The translations under genes were made by a program, and so were the position numbers. Source: Deinococcus aetherius (GTDB lineage Bacteria > Deinococcota > Deinococci > Deinococcales > Deinococcaceae). From it: DNA of 64,000 bases. This document shows, piece by piece, positions 33,993-43,801 of this stretch. Numbering within the stretch: position 1 is the stretch's first letter; each line of letters begins with the position of its first letter. The DNA lies in contig NZ_AP026560.1 in the NCBI RefSeq assembly GCF_025997855.1, positions 2,429,001-2,493,000 of the forward strand. The letters run 5' to 3'. The notes under the pieces were generated by a model. It searched no databases. It saw only the letters and a program-made list of their open reading frames with translations, and was not told the DNA's origin.

Positions 33993-34349
33993 GGGACCCG
34001 TGCCGCGTGGGTGAGAAGCGGTCCGCCAAGAGAAGCTCGACCCTAGGTCCACCCTTCAAGACAAGAGGATGAGGATCACTTCATGAGAGGAGGGGCTGAA
34101 GAGACGACAAGGCTTCTCATTCATTAGGAGGTTCGGCGCTCTGGGCCCTGGCTGGCGAGACTCATCTCCACCCTCCGGGCTTCAGGGTTTGCTCATTCAA
34201 GGGGCTTTTCGTCGGCTTTTCCACGAACTGTAACGCAGTCCCCAAGGCTCCGTCAGGCTGCTTCACGAGGCACTCACGCGGGCTGCCTACGGTAAACCCA
34301 TGCACCGGGGCGGCTAGGGCCGTGCCCGTGCGAAGGTAAAGGAGAATTC
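33993..34349. other. AT-richer intergenic region before the S-layer-type gene
   Basis: About 350 bases without a supported gene. It holds the deoD promoter at one end and, at the other, a leader for the S-layer-homology gene ending in AAAGGAG 6 bases before the ATG. TACGGT near 34289 may be the -10 of that gene, giving a leader of about 50 bases. TAGGAGG near 34125 is not followed by a start codon. Confidence 0.5.
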
Positions 34350-35717
34350 ATGCGCAAGTCCCTGATCATCGCGTCCACCCTGGCCCTCAGCGTCGGCGCC
34401 GCCAGCGCCCAGACCGACCAGACGACCACGCCCGCCGCCCCCGCGACCCAGACCACCCCCGCCCCGACGACTCCGGCGACGAACACCACGCAGACGACGG
34501 ACCAGACGGCCACGCCTGCCGCGACCCCGGCGGCGGCGCCCGCCACGACGACCGCGACCCCCAGTCAGGTCACGACCTTCAGCGACGTGCCCGCCGGACA
34601 CTGGGCGAAGGACGCGGTGGACGTGATCGTGCAGCGCGGGCTGATCCAGGGCTTCCCGGACGGCACCTTCCGGGGCAACGAGAGCCTGACCCGCTACCAG
34701 GCCGCGCTGATCTTCTACCGTCTGCTGCAAAACGGCGGCCTCAGCAACAGCAACCTCAGCCAGGGTGACCTCACCACGATCACGCGCGGCATCCAGGAGG
34801 TCAGCACCGAGCTGGCCGCCCTGACCACCCGCGTGACCGACCTGGAGCGCCTCAGCGCCGACCAGCAGGCCCGCATCACCGCGCTGGAAGGCCGCATCGC
34901 CGCGCTGGGCACCGGCACCGGCACGGCCGGGACCGACACCGCCGCCCTGACGGCCCGCATCGACGCGCTGGAGGCCGCCGTGCGCGCGCTCCCGACCGCA
35001 CCTGCCGCCACGGCGGGCACCGACACCGCCGCCCTGACGGCCCGCATCGACGCGCTGGAGGCCGCCGCCCGCAACGCCGCGACCACCCCCGCGACGACCA
35101 CGCCCGCCCCCACGACGACGGGCACCGATACCACCGGGACCGTCACGACGACCCCCGCCCCCAGCACCGTCGTGATCGGCGACACGGCGCCCGCCGCCAC
35201 CGCCCCCACACGCGGCAACCTCTTCGCCGGGGTGAGCATCGGCGCGGCGAGCGCGGGCTCGCTCGGGAACTGCTACATCCCGAACGCGAACGGCCGCGCG
35301 GTGAACTTCTGCGCCAGCTTCGGCGGCATGATCGGCAGCACCCAGATCATCGGGCCGGTGGGCGCACGCGTGGCTGCCGACTACCGCCCCGGCGCGAACG
35401 CCATCTCGGCGGACGTGAACGCCACCGTCGCCACGACCTTCGGCCGCTTCCAGCCCTACGCGGGCGCGGGCCTGGGTCTGACGAGCAGCCGCACCCGCGC
35501 CACGGCGGCCACCCCCAACCCCACCGGCAACTCGACCGACACCTACGTCAGCGCGCTCATCGGCGTGGACTTCCAGGTCACCGACACCATCTCGGCTTTC
35601 GCGGAGGCCGACGCGCGCTACTACCTCACCAACAAGGGCGTTGGGGCCGCCCAGGACGCCGCCGCGACCCGTGGCTTCGGCAACGCGGTCAAGGCCGGTC
35701 TGAAGTTCTACTTCTGA
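34350..35717 (+). CDS. S-layer homology domain outer-envelope protein (SlpA-like, short form)
   Basis: Surface protein linking the outer layer to the cell wall. The 455-residue protein has a signal peptide (MRKSLIIASTLALSVGAASA) and a Thr/Pro/Ala linker. One SLH domain lies at about 72-125 (FSDVPAGHWAKDAVDVIVQRG ... RYQAALIFYRLL, as two blocks), then a coiled coil at about 150-240 and a second Thr-rich linker. A beta-barrel-like domain of about 165 residues ends in KAGLKFYF; the final Phe is typical of outer-membrane barrels. The coiled coil contains a 29-residue tandem duplication. It is less than half the size of classical Deinococcus SlpA. Strong ribosome binding site AAAGGAG. Confidence 0.88.
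   Translation: MRKSLIIASTLALSVGAASAQTDQTTTPAAPATQTTPAPTTPATNTTQTTDQTATPAATPAAAPATTTATPSQVTTFSDVPAGHWAKDAVDVIVQRGLIQGFPDGTFRGNESLTRYQAALIFYRLLQNGGLSNSNLSQGDLTTITRGIQEVSTELAALTTRVTDLERLSADQQARITALEGRIAALGTGTGTAGTDTAALTARIDALEAAVRALPTAPAATAGTDTAALTARIDALEAAARNAATTPATTTPAPTTTGTDTTGTVTTTPAPSTVVIGDTAPAATAPTRGNLFAGVSIGAASAGSLGNCYIPNANGRAVNFCASFGGMIGSTQIIGPVGARVAADYRPGANAISADVNATVATTFGRFQPYAGAGLGLTSSRTRATAATPNPTGNSTDTYVSALIGVDFQVTDTISAFAEADARYYLTNKGVGAAQDAAATRGFGNAVKAGLKFYF
34932..35067 (+). repeat. In-frame 49-base direct repeat in the SLH protein gene
   Basis: Bases 34932-34980 and 35019-35067 are identical (49 bases, 87 bases apart). They encode two copies of the coiled-coil unit TDTAALTARIDALEAA. 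The lack of silent differences suggests a recent duplication or gene conversion. Confidence 0.85.
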
Positions 35718-35738
35718 CCTGATTCCTCACTCTCCGGG

Positions 35739-35766
35739 AGGCCCCCAGGCGGGGCCTTCTTTCTTT
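35739..35766 (+). terminator. Intrinsic terminator of the SLH protein gene
   Basis: AGGCCCC (35739-35745), loop CAGGC, GGGGCCT (35751-35757), then TCTTTCTTT. Confidence 0.85.
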
Positions 35767-35815
35767 GCCTGACTTCGACCCCATATTCTCGCCGCCGGGG
35801 CGGACTTTTCGGCGC

Positions 35816-35827
35816 TAGACTGACCCC
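35816..35827 (+). promoter_or_regulatory. Leaderless promoter of the lapA-like gene
   Basis: TAGACT at 35816-35821, 6 bases, ATG at 35828. Confidence 0.65.
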
Positions 35828-36169
35828 ATGCGACTCGTGGGGTTCGTCCAGGTGCTGCTGCTCCTCGCGCTCGCGGCGTACCTGCTGCTCGTCGCGCTGG
35901 AGAACCCGGCGCCCGTGCGCTTGCCGCTGCCGCTGGGCCGGGGCGAACTCGCCCTACCCACCGGGGTGGCCGTCGCCGTGTTCACGGGCCTGGGCGGGGG
36001 CTACGTGCTGCTGCTGCTGCTGCCGCCCCTGTGGCGGGCCCGGACGCGCGTTCGCCGGGTCAGGCGCGAGCGCGAGGCGCTGGAGGGCCGACTCACCGCC
36101 ACCCTCCAGGCCCGGCTGGGCACCCTGCCGGGCGCGCCTCCGTCCGAGCCCGCCGCGAGGAGCGCGTGA
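35828..36169 (+). CDS. LapA-like (DUF1049) membrane protein
   Basis: Small membrane protein of the LapA/DUF1049 type. The 113-residue protein has two membrane helices (FVQVLLLLALAAYLLLVALEN and VAVAVFTGLGGGYVLLLLLPP) with the family's ENPAPVRLPLP loop between. A basic helical C-terminal tail (RRVRREREALEGRL) lies in the cytoplasm. In enterobacteria the family works with LapB on lipopolysaccharide synthesis. Such a role is unlikely to transfer directly here. The stop overlaps the recJ start by 4 bases, so the genes are coupled. Confidence 0.8.
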   Translation: MRLVGFVQVLLLLALAAYLLLVALENPAPVRLPLPLGRGELALPTGVAVAVFTGLGGGYVLLLLLPPLWRARTRVRRVRREREALEGRLTATLQARLGTLPGAPPSEPAARSA

Positions 36170-38301
36170 AGGTCCACCCCTCCCCGGAGGCCCGCTGGCT
36201 GCTCTCCCCCCCGGCGAGCCGCGCGGAACTGCTGAGCGCCATGCGCGCGTGGCGGGTGTCGCCGCCCCTCGCGCAGGTGCTCCACGGCCGGGGCCTGACC
36301 CCCGCCCACCTCGACCCGCCGCTGACCCTGACCCCCAACCCGGCGCTGCGGGAGGCGGCGCGGCGCATTGTGGCGGCGATTCGGGCACGCAAGCGGATCC
36401 GCATCCACGGTGACTACGACGCGGATGGGGTAAGCGCGACCGCCATCCTCGTGCTGGGGCTGCGCGAGCTGGGGGCCATTGTCCACGGCTTCATCCCGCA
36501 CCGCCTGAACGAGGGGTACGGCATCCACCCTGACCGGGTGGAGGAACACGCCGCCGCCTGCGACCTGCTCGTCACGGTGGACTGCGGGGTCACCAACCTG
36601 GAGGAGGTGGGGGCGCTCCTCGCGCGTGGGGTCGAGGTCATCGTCACCGACCACCACGCGCCGGGCCTCGACTTCCCGAGTTGCCTCGTCGTCCACCCCA
36701 GCCTGACGACCCGGTACGACCCCGCCCTGCACAACCTGACGGGGGCGGGCGTGGCGTACCACCTGCTGTGGGCGGTGCGCGCAGAACTCGGGCTGGGGGA
36801 GCCGCGCGACCTCGCGGGTCTGGCGACGCTGGGCACGGTCGCGGACGTGGCCCCGCTGGTCGGCGAGAACCGGGCGCTCGTGCGGGTGGGGCTCCCGGCG
36901 TTGGCGGAGTCCCGGCTGCCGGGCGTGCGGGCGCTCTTGCGGGCCAAGGGCGCCCTGCGGCCGAGTGCGCGGGACGTGGCCTTTTTGCTCGCGCCGCTGC
37001 TGAATGCGGCGGGGCGGCTGGGGGAGGCGGACCTCGCGCTCGGGCTGCTGACGACCACTGGCGAGCACGAGGCGGCGACCCTCGCCACCTACCTGGAGGC
37101 GCGCAACCAGGAACGCCGGGTGATCCAGGACCGGATGTTCGCGCAGGCGCTGGAGATCGCCGACCCCGAGGCCCCCGCCATCCTGGTGACCCGGGAGGAC
37201 TGGCACGCGGGCGTGATGGGCATCGTGGCGAGCAAGCTGCTGGAGACCTTTCACAAGCCCGTCTTCGTGGTCGCGCAGGGCAAGGGCTCGGTGCGCAGCA
37301 CGCCGGGGATCAGCGCGGTGGAGGGGCTGCGCTACAGCCACGACCTCCTGAGGCGCTACGGGGGGCACCCCGGCGCGGCGGGCTTCGCCATCGACCCCGC
37401 CAACCTCCCCGCCCTGCGGGGAAGGCTGCACGAGTACGCCCGGCAGTTCCCGCCCCCCGTGCCCGAGTACCGGCTCGACGCGCCGCTGCCGACCCTGGGG
37501 GCGACCCTGGACCTGGTGACCGAGGCCGCCGCCTTCGAGCCGTACGGGACCGGGCACACCCCGCCCCTGTGGCACGTGCGCGAGCCGCTCGCCGCCACCC
37601 GCCTCGTCGGCAAGCGCGGGGACAGCCTGCAATTCCAGGTCGGGCCCCTGAGGGGCATCAAGCACGGCGAGCGCGACGCGACCCCCGGCGAGCGCGACCT
37701 CGCCACCCACCTCGTCATGAGCGAGTGGCGCGGGCGGACCCGGCTGGAGCTGCACGGGCAGGCGCTCAGGGCGCCGGGGCGGCTGGGGCTGGCGGGGAGC
37801 CCGGGGGACGTCGCCCCGCTCCCCCGCCTCGACCCCAGGGAAGCCATGCGGCACCTGAAGGCGGGAGCGGCGGCCTACGCGGACGGCGCGGTCGCCGCTT
37901 ACCTGCGGGATCAGGTGCCCGGCCTGACTCTCCGTTCCCCCGGAGAGGCGCCCCCCGGCGGCGAACTGATCCTGTACGCCCTGCCCGCCGAGGACGACCT
38001 GCGGCGCTGGCTGGGTGCGGGCCGGGTCGCCTTCGCCCTGGGGCCCAAGACCCTCGCGGAGTTGGAGGGCGCGCTCACCCGCCACCACCTCGCGCCGCCG
38101 CCGCCCAATCCCCTCGCGGACACGCACGCGGACGAGGCGAGGCTGGAGGCCGCCGCCGACGCCTACCGCCGCTGGCAGTGGGCCCACCTGTACCGGGTCC
38201 TCGACGACGAGGGCTGGAGCGCGGCGGTCCGGCACCTCCTCGGCCTGGAGGGGGCCCAAGCGCGGGCCCGGGGGCCCGAACTGGCGCTGGCGGAGGGCTG
38301 A
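36166..38301 (+). CDS. recJ: Single-stranded-DNA exonuclease RecJ
   Basis: 5'-3' single-strand exonuclease of the DHH family used in recombination and base-excision repair; it is important for radiation resistance in Deinococcus. The 711-residue protein from GTG at 36166 has DHH motif GDYDADGVSATAIL near 75-90, TVDCGVTN, VTDHHAPG, and the LNAAGRLG block. The DHHA1 domain carries GGHPGAAGFAI near 400. An OB-fold follows, then a C-terminal extension of about 200 residues that Escherichia coli RecJ lacks but Deinococcus RecJ has. All metal-binding motifs are intact. It is translationally coupled to the lapA-like gene. Confidence 0.96.
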   Translation: MKVHPSPEARWLLSPPASRAELLSAMRAWRVSPPLAQVLHGRGLTPAHLDPPLTLTPNPALREAARRIVAAIRARKRIRIHGDYDADGVSATAILVLGLRELGAIVHGFIPHRLNEGYGIHPDRVEEHAAACDLLVTVDCGVTNLEEVGALLARGVEVIVTDHHAPGLDFPSCLVVHPSLTTRYDPALHNLTGAGVAYHLLWAVRAELGLGEPRDLAGLATLGTVADVAPLVGENRALVRVGLPALAESRLPGVRALLRAKGALRPSARDVAFLLAPLLNAAGRLGEADLALGLLTTTGEHEAATLATYLEARNQERRVIQDRMFAQALEIADPEAPAILVTREDWHAGVMGIVASKLLETFHKPVFVVAQGKGSVRSTPGISAVEGLRYSHDLLRRYGGHPGAAGFAIDPANLPALRGRLHEYARQFPPPVPEYRLDAPLPTLGATLDLVTEAAAFEPYGTGHTPPLWHVREPLAATRLVGKRGDSLQFQVGPLRGIKHGERDATPGERDLATHLVMSEWRGRTRLELHGQALRAPGRLGLAGSPGDVAPLPRLDPREAMRHLKAGAAAYADGAVAAYLRDQVPGLTLRSPGEAPPGGELILYALPAEDDLRRWLGAGRVAFALGPKTLAELEGALTRHHLAPPPPNPLADTHADEARLEAAADAYRRWQWAHLYRVLDDEGWSAAVRHLLGLEGAQARARGPELALAEG

Positions 38302-38331
38302 GCGGGGGCGCGGGGGCCGGGCCCCGGTTGT

Positions 38332-38589
38332 TCAGAGCTGCCCCTTGCCCCCCGTCTCCCCGGTGAGGTCCCGCAGCAACCCCTCGGCGGCGCCGCCGAG
38401 TTCCCTCACCCGCCGCTGCGCCGAGGCCGGGTCGAGCCGGGAGGCGAGCATTGAACCCCGCAGACCGACGAAGTCCTGCCGAAGGCGGTCGAGGGCCCGG
38501 GCGCGCTCCGGGTCGGGGGGCCTGCCCACCTCGGCGAGCGCGCGGGCCAGGCATCGCCGCGTGTGGTCGCTCGCATCCTCCTCATCCAT
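38332..38589 (-). CDS. Small hypothetical protein
   Basis: Unrecognised 85-residue protein from ATG at 38589. It is acidic at the start (MDEEDASD) and helical throughout, with a possible three-helix core (TRRCLARALAEV, RALDRLRQDFVGLRG, AQRRVRELGGAAEGLLRDL). No membrane segment or motif. It converges on recJ. The frame could run to 38667, but that extension is Arg/Pro-rich and unlikely. Moderate confidence as a gene because the high GC content makes long frames common. Confidence 0.5.
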   Translation of the reverse strand: MDEEDASDHTRRCLARALAEVGRPPDPERARALDRLRQDFVGLRGSMLASRLDPASAQRRVRELGGAAEGLLRDLTGETGGKGQL

Positions 38590-38725
38590 GCGGGCCTCCA
38601 CGCCCCGGCGCCTACACCGGGGCGTGGTTGACCCGTGAGGGCGCGGGCGACGCTCATTGTGGGCCACGACCCGGAGTGGCCGGGTGGTCAGAACCTTGTC
38701 AGACCGGCGCCCTCAGCATCCGGGC

Positions 38726-38944
38726 ATGTCGTCCCAGGCGGAGCGTGCCCTTCTTTTCGACCTGCGGTGCCGGACCCGGCGTGAGGTGGCCGAGGCGCTG
38801 CACCGGCTCTCCACGGAACCCGGGGACCCGGAGGCCGGGCGGCTTCTGCGCGGGCGTTACCTGGCGGCCCTCCACTCGGCCGCCGCCCTCCGGGAGGTGC
38901 GGGCGGCGGCCCGCGAACTCGCCGGGCGGCCTCTGGGCGGTTGA
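38726..38944 (+). CDS. Small helical hypothetical protein
   Basis: Unrecognised 72-residue protein from ATG at 38726. It has three probable helices (RALLFDL, TRREVAEALHRLS, LHSAAALREVRAAARELAG), no membrane segment and no motif. CAGCAT lies 6 bases before the ATG, a poor match to the TANNNT box used elsewhere. It is divergent from the neighbouring 85-residue gene and of similar helical type; both sit between recJ and the GGDEF gene. Confidence 0.5.
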   Translation: MSSQAERALLFDLRCRTRREVAEALHRLSTEPGDPEAGRLLRGRYLAALHSAAALREVRAAARELAGRPLGG

Positions 38945-38966
38945 CCGACCGGGAACGCGCACCCCG

Positions 38967-38999
38967 ACTCATGAGGGCGAGCAGGTCCGCTTCATGAGT
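38967..38999. promoter_or_regulatory. Candidate operator: paired CTCATGAG-like palindromes
   Basis: ACTCATGA (38967-38974) and TCATGAGT (38992-38999) form a perfect 8-base inverted repeat about two helical turns apart. Each arm is itself near palindromic (CTCATGAG, TTCATGAG). It lies upstream of a TACCCT box (39045-39050) of the GGDEF gene. Confidence 0.4.
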
Positions 39000-39073
39000 T
39001 GCCATCCGGCCACACATGTCAGGAAGAAGTGACGCCCTGGGTTGTACCCTGGACGTGCTCGGCCCTGACCCTC

Positions 39074-40141
39074 ATGCTGAACGACCTCTTCGTCAACTTC
39101 TGCGTGCTGTGCACCACGACCTTCCTGGTCGGCTGGACCCTGCGCTCCCTCAAGCACGCCTGGACCTGGACCCAGATCGCGCTGCGGGCGCTGCTCACGG
39201 TGGCGAGCAGTTTCGTCCTGATCGCCAACGCGGTGCCGCTGGCGGGCGGGGTGGCGCTCGACCTGCGCGCGGTGCCCGTGGCGCTCGCCACCATCGGCGG
39301 CGGGGTGCCCGCCGGGGTGACGGTGGCGCTGCCCCTGATCGCCTACGAGGTGTGGCGCGGGGGCGAGCGGGCTCTGGTCCACGGGCTCTCCCTCGCGCTG
39401 GTGGTGGGGCTGTGTGCCCTCGCCCTGCGCGGGGTGCCCCGGGACGTGGAAAATTCGGGGGTGCGCTGGTGGGTGCCGTTCGGCATCTTTGCCCCCAGCA
39501 ACCTCCCGCTGGCGTATGGAGCCTACCTGGCGACCGGGGACGCGGGCTACGCGGCGAGCGTCACCCTGCTTCTCACGGCGGCGCAGACGATTGGGATGCT
39601 CGCCTCCCAGGCGATCACGGTCACGCAGCTCCGGGCGCTGGAGCGGGCCGAGGTCCTGACCGACCTCGCCTACACCGACAAGCTGACGGGCGTGGGCAAC
39701 CGCCGCGCGCTCGACGAGGCGCTCTCACACCCCGGGGACATCTCGCACGTGCTGCTCCTCGACCTCGACCACTTCAAGCTCGTCAACGACACGCGCGGCC
39801 ACGACACGGGCGACCGGGTGCTGGAGGCCACCGCCGCCGTCATGCGCGAGGTCCTGGGCAGGCGCGGGTGTCCCTACCGCTTCGGCGGGGAGGAGTTCGC
39901 GGTGCTGCTGCGGCAGACGAGCACCGCCGAGGCCGTGGGCCTGGCCCAGGAGCTGCGGCGGCGGGTGGCGCAGGAGGTGGGCACGCGCTCCGGCCACCCC
40001 GACCTTACCCTCACCGTGTCGCTGGGCCTCGCCGGGGTGCATCCGGCGTCCACCGCCCTGGAGCGCGCCGACAACCTCCTCTACGCCGCCAAGCGCGCCG
40101 GGCGCGACCGGGTGGAGGCCGAGGCGCTCGCGGTGGCCTGA
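39074..40141 (+). CDS. Membrane diguanylate cyclase
   Basis: Makes cyclic di-GMP from GTP. From ATG at 39074 the 355-residue protein has six or so membrane helices at about 1-190 resembling the 5TM-5TMR_LYT sensor module (IGGGVPAGVTVALPLIAYEVWRG). A GGDEF domain follows at about 200-355, with TDKLTGVGNRRALDEAL, LLDLDHFKLVNDTRGHDTGD and the catalytic loop FGGEEFA near 272. The active-site GGEEF variant is normally active. The inhibitory RxxD site five residues before it is absent (RGCPY), so product inhibition is probably lost. Earlier starts (38999, 39029) are possible. Confidence 0.9.
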   Translation: MLNDLFVNFCVLCTTTFLVGWTLRSLKHAWTWTQIALRALLTVASSFVLIANAVPLAGGVALDLRAVPVALATIGGGVPAGVTVALPLIAYEVWRGGERALVHGLSLALVVGLCALALRGVPRDVENSGVRWWVPFGIFAPSNLPLAYGAYLATGDAGYAASVTLLLTAAQTIGMLASQAITVTQLRALERAEVLTDLAYTDKLTGVGNRRALDEALSHPGDISHVLLLDLDHFKLVNDTRGHDTGDRVLEATAAVMREVLGRRGCPYRFGGEEFAVLLRQTSTAEAVGLAQELRRRVAQEVGTRSGHPDLTLTVSLGLAGVHPASTALERADNLLYAAKRAGRDRVEAEALAVA

Positions 40142-40155
40142 GCCGTCCCCCCGCC

Positions 40156-41166
40156 TCAGCGTTCGTCGTCCAGTTCGTCCTCGTCCGGGTCCTCGTCGTC
40201 GTCCTCCCGCCAGTCGCGGACGAGGTCGGTGCGGCGCAGGTCGCCCTCGTCACGGGGGGCGCCCACGCCCAGGGCATTGGGATCACCCTCGCCCGACAGC
40301 ACCGCCTGCGCGCGGGCGAGGACGGGGGTGTCCTCCCCCTGCGCCCCGTACCGCTCGGCGAGGTACGCGGCCACCCACGCGCCGAAGTACCACAGGGCGA
40401 GTTGCGCGGCGTACCCGCCGGGGTGCCCCGGGTCGGTGCCCGGTGGGTAGGGGACCGCCACAACCTCGTCCACCCGGCTCTCCAGCACCTCGCGGGCGAT
40501 GCTGAGGGCGGGGTCGGGGTCGCCCAGGATCAGGGCGACCTTGGCGTCCCCCCGCTCGTGCTGGGCCTCGAAGGCGCCCGTCACGAGGGGAAGGGGATCG
40601 CCGAGGACCGGGATGCCGAGTGTCTTGCCCACCCGGGCGAGCAGGGTCTGCCAGGCGTGCGGCAGGGCGTCGGCGTCGGGCGCGGCGAGCAGCAGGGGCG
40701 TGCGGCCCCACAGGGTCCAGGCGAGGTCGCGGGCGGGGTTGCCCTCGGTCACCTGCGGGGCGCAGCGGTCCCGCAACTCGGCGAGGAGGCGTTCGGCGCC
40801 TTGCGCCTGATCCGCGTGCCCGCTGGCGTAGGCGACGTACTGGGCCGCGTGGTAGGTCGTGCCCAGGCCCCCGGGCACGAGCACGTCCACGTCGTCAGGA
40901 CTGCCCCCGGTGCTCACCCGCCGCACCTTCGCCCCCGTCACCTCGGCGAGGTCGGCGTAGTCGCGGGCCGGGTCCGCCGCGTCCGCGCTCCCGATCACGA
41001 ACTGGGTGCCGCCGTCCCGCGCCAGCGTCCCGGAGACGAGCGCCCCGGCGAGGTGCGCGGCGAGGGTGCCCTCTCCCACCCCGATCACCGCGTGCGGGCC
41101 GGGCTCGGGCTGGGCAGGACCGGCGTAGCTGCCGGGCAGGCGTTCGAGGAGGGAGAGGAGGTCCAT
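40156..41166 (-). CDS. SIS-domain phosphosugar isomerase-like protein
   Basis: Sugar-isomerase (SIS) fold protein. The 336-residue protein from ATG at 41166 has two alpha/beta halves. The first has [19 protein letters not shown], the region of the first SIS glycine loop; the second has the LDPxP-type segment ([13 protein letters not shown]) and [15 protein letters not shown] tail of about 30 mostly acidic residues ends it ([15 protein letters not shown]). It resembles the two-domain bifunctional glucose/mannose-6-phosphate isomerases (PGI/PMI type), but typical catalytic residues are not clear to me. TACACC 6 bases upstream marks the start. It is divergent from the AraC gene. Confidence 0.72.
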   Translation of the reverse strand: MDLLSLLERLPGSYAGPAQPEPGPHAVIGVGEGTLAAHLAGALVSGTLARDGGTQFVIGSADAADPARDYADLAEVTGAKVRRVSTGGSPDDVDVLVPGGLGTTYHAAQYVAYASGHADQAQGAERLLAELRDRCAPQVTEGNPARDLAWTLWGRTPLLLAAPDADALPHAWQTLLARVGKTLGIPVLGDPLPLVTGAFEAQHERGDAKVALILGDPDPALSIAREVLESRVDEVVAVPYPPGTDPGHPGGYAAQLALWYFGAWVAAYLAERYGAQGEDTPVLARAQAVLSGEGDPNALGVGAPRDEGDLRRTDLVRDWREDDDEDPDEDELDDER

Positions 41167-41178
41167 GGCCCCGGTGTA
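41167..41178 (-). promoter_or_regulatory. Leaderless promoter of the SIS gene
   Basis: On the minus strand TACACC (41178-41173), 6 bases, ATG at 41166; the last base of the hexamer is non-consensus. Confidence 0.4.
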
Positions 41179-41236
41179 CCACATCTCTTTCGCCCGCCCC
41201 GCCATTTCACGGATACCGCCCGAACGCGGGGCGTGG

Positions 41237-41249
41237 CATGCTGCCCCCT
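41237..41249 (+). promoter_or_regulatory. Leaderless promoter of the AraC-family gene
   Basis: CATGCT at 41237-41242, 7 bases, ATG at 41250; the first base of the hexamer is non-consensus. Confidence 0.4.
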
Positions 41250-42185
<936 letters not shown>

Positions 42186-42240
42186 CGGCAGGTCGCGGCC
42201 CATGTCGCTTTTTTTCAAGACCGGCCCTCCCCCACCCTCC

Positions 42241-42252
42241 TAACGTGGGGGC
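42241..42252 (+). promoter_or_regulatory. Leaderless promoter of the MFS gene
   Basis: TAACGT at 42241-42246, 6 bases, ATG at 42253. Confidence 0.55.
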
Positions 42253-43497
42253 ATGACTCAAACCTCCTCAGCTCCAGCCTCATCACGTGCGCCGCTGCTG
42301 TTCATGCTGGTCACGGCCTTCCTGTTTGCCGTCGGCATCGGGCTGGTGTTTCCGGTCCTGCCGTACATCGTGGCCGGGCAGGTGCCGGATGTCTCCCAGC
42401 AGGCGGCCGTGATCGGCCTGCTGGGCGCGGCCTACGCGCTGTGTTCCTTTTTCGCCTCGCCGGTCCTGGGCGCCCTGAGTGATGCCTACGGGCGGCGGCC
42501 CGTCCTGATGCTCAGCCTGCTAGGCTCGGGGATCGGTTACCTGATCTTCGGGATCGGCGGCAGCCTGTGGATGCTCTTTCTGGGGCGCATGATCGACGGG
42601 CTGTGCGCCGGGGGCCTGAGCGCCATCTTCGGGTACGTGGCCGACACCACCCCGGGGGAGGAGCGCGGCAAGGTCTTCGGGCAGATCGGCGCGACGGTCG
42701 GGGCGGGCTTCATCATCGGCCCGGCGGTCGGGGGCCTCACCTCGCACCTGGGCCTGGGCGCGCCCATGTTCCTGGCGGCGGGGGTAGCGGGGCTCAACCT
42801 GCTGTGGGGCGCCTTCGTCCTGCCCGAGAGCCTGAAGCCCGAGCGGCGCCAGCGGCACTTTGGCGCCGCGCACCTCAATCCGCTGCGGCAACTCTCGGGC
42901 GCGCTGGCGTACCCGGCGGTGCGGCGGCTGGTGTCTGTGAGCGTGCTGTTCCTGCTGCCCTTCTCGCTGATGCAGATCGCGCTCGCGCTGCTCACCCGCG
43001 ACACGCTGGGCTGGGGACCCGCGCAGACCAGCACCGCCTTCATCATCGTGGGCGGCTGCGACATCGTGGCGCAGGGATTTGTGCTGCCGCACCTGCTGCG
43101 GCGACTGGGCGAGCGCGGAGTAGCGCTGCTGGGGCTGGGCATGGGCGTGGTGGGCATGGTCGGCCTGGCCCTGCTGCCCGTCTTCCCCATCGCGGCCCTG
43201 CTGTACCTCACCGTGGCGACCTTCGCCATAGGAGAGGGCGTCTTCAACGCATCGCTGGGGGCGCTCGTCTCCATCGCCACGCCGCAGGAAGAGCAGGGCA
43301 AGGTCCAGGGCGGCGCGCAGGCGTTCGGCTCGCTCGCGCAGGTGGTCGGCCCCCTGGGCGGTGGTCAGCTCTACTCGCGTACAGGCGCCACCGCGACCTT
43401 CGGCACAGGCGCGGTTCTGGTCCTCGCGGCCTTCGCCCTTCTCGCCGGGCAGCGACCACCCGAACAACAGGCGCGGGAGATTGCGGGCCAGCCCTGA
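42253..43497 (+). CDS. TetA-like MFS efflux transporter
   Basis: Twelve-helix major facilitator drug:H+ antiporter. The 414-residue protein shows the TetA group features: FPVLPYIV in helix 1, loop 2-3 motif [17 protein letters not shown], the helix 4 [21 protein letters not shown] block, and the antiporter helix 5 motif [17 protein letters not shown]. The second half is less conserved, as usual. Substrate unknown. The gene follows the AraC regulator by about 65 bases and has its own -10 box. Confidence 0.9.
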   Translation: MTQTSSAPASSRAPLLFMLVTAFLFAVGIGLVFPVLPYIVAGQVPDVSQQAAVIGLLGAAYALCSFFASPVLGALSDAYGRRPVLMLSLLGSGIGYLIFGIGGSLWMLFLGRMIDGLCAGGLSAIFGYVADTTPGEERGKVFGQIGATVGAGFIIGPAVGGLTSHLGLGAPMFLAAGVAGLNLLWGAFVLPESLKPERRQRHFGAAHLNPLRQLSGALAYPAVRRLVSVSVLFLLPFSLMQIALALLTRDTLGWGPAQTSTAFIIVGGCDIVAQGFVLPHLLRRLGERGVALLGLGMGVVGMVGLALLPVFPIAALLYLTVATFAIGEGVFNASLGALVSIATPQEEQGKVQGGAQAFGSLAQVVGPLGGGQLYSRTGATATFGTGAVLVLAAFALLAGQRPPEQQAREIAGQP

Positions 43498-43517
43498 CCG
43501 CGCCCGCATGAGAGGAG

Positions 43518-43551
43518 GCCGGAAAATGACGACCAGAACGTCGTTTCCGGC
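43518..43551 (+). terminator. Hairpin after the MFS gene
   Basis: GCCGGAAA (43518-43525) and TTTCCGGC (43544-43551) with inner ACGA/TCGT pairing. Only a short non-T tail follows, so termination is likely but not certain. Confidence 0.5.
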
Positions 43552-43576
43552 TTCATGTGGTCTTGAGGGAGCGTGC

Positions 43577-43589
43577 TAGAATCGCCCGC
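43577..43589 (+). promoter_or_regulatory. TAGAAT -10 box upstream of the tRNA-Arg region
   Basis: TAGAAT at 43577-43582 lies within GCTAGAATCGCCCGCGT, a 17-base word identical to the trpS promoter region at 45846-45862. It points right, antisense to tRNA-Arg and toward the parvulin gene. Confidence 0.45.
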
Positions 43590-43642
43590 GTGCGTCTTCG
43601 GAACCCACCAGTCACTCTCGCCGGTTTAACGGGCAGGAGCTA

Positions 43643-43671
43643 CAACGAAAACACCACCCGGGAGGGTGGCG
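43643..43671 (-). terminator. Intrinsic terminator of tRNA-Arg
   Basis: On the minus strand CGCCACCC (43671-43664), loop TCCC, GGGTGGTG (43659-43652), then TTTTCGTTG. Confidence 0.75.
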
Positions 43672-43684
43672 TTCGTCGGATGGC

Positions 43685-43761
<77 letters not shown>

Positions 43762-43801
43762 AGGGCTCAGGTAAACTAGCACGCGCCCCGAAGGAGATCA
43801 A

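Noticed and set aside
36001..38259. 752-residue minus-strand open frame
   Set aside because: Antisense shadow of recJ. No motif or domain is visible, while the recJ motifs are complete on the other strand.
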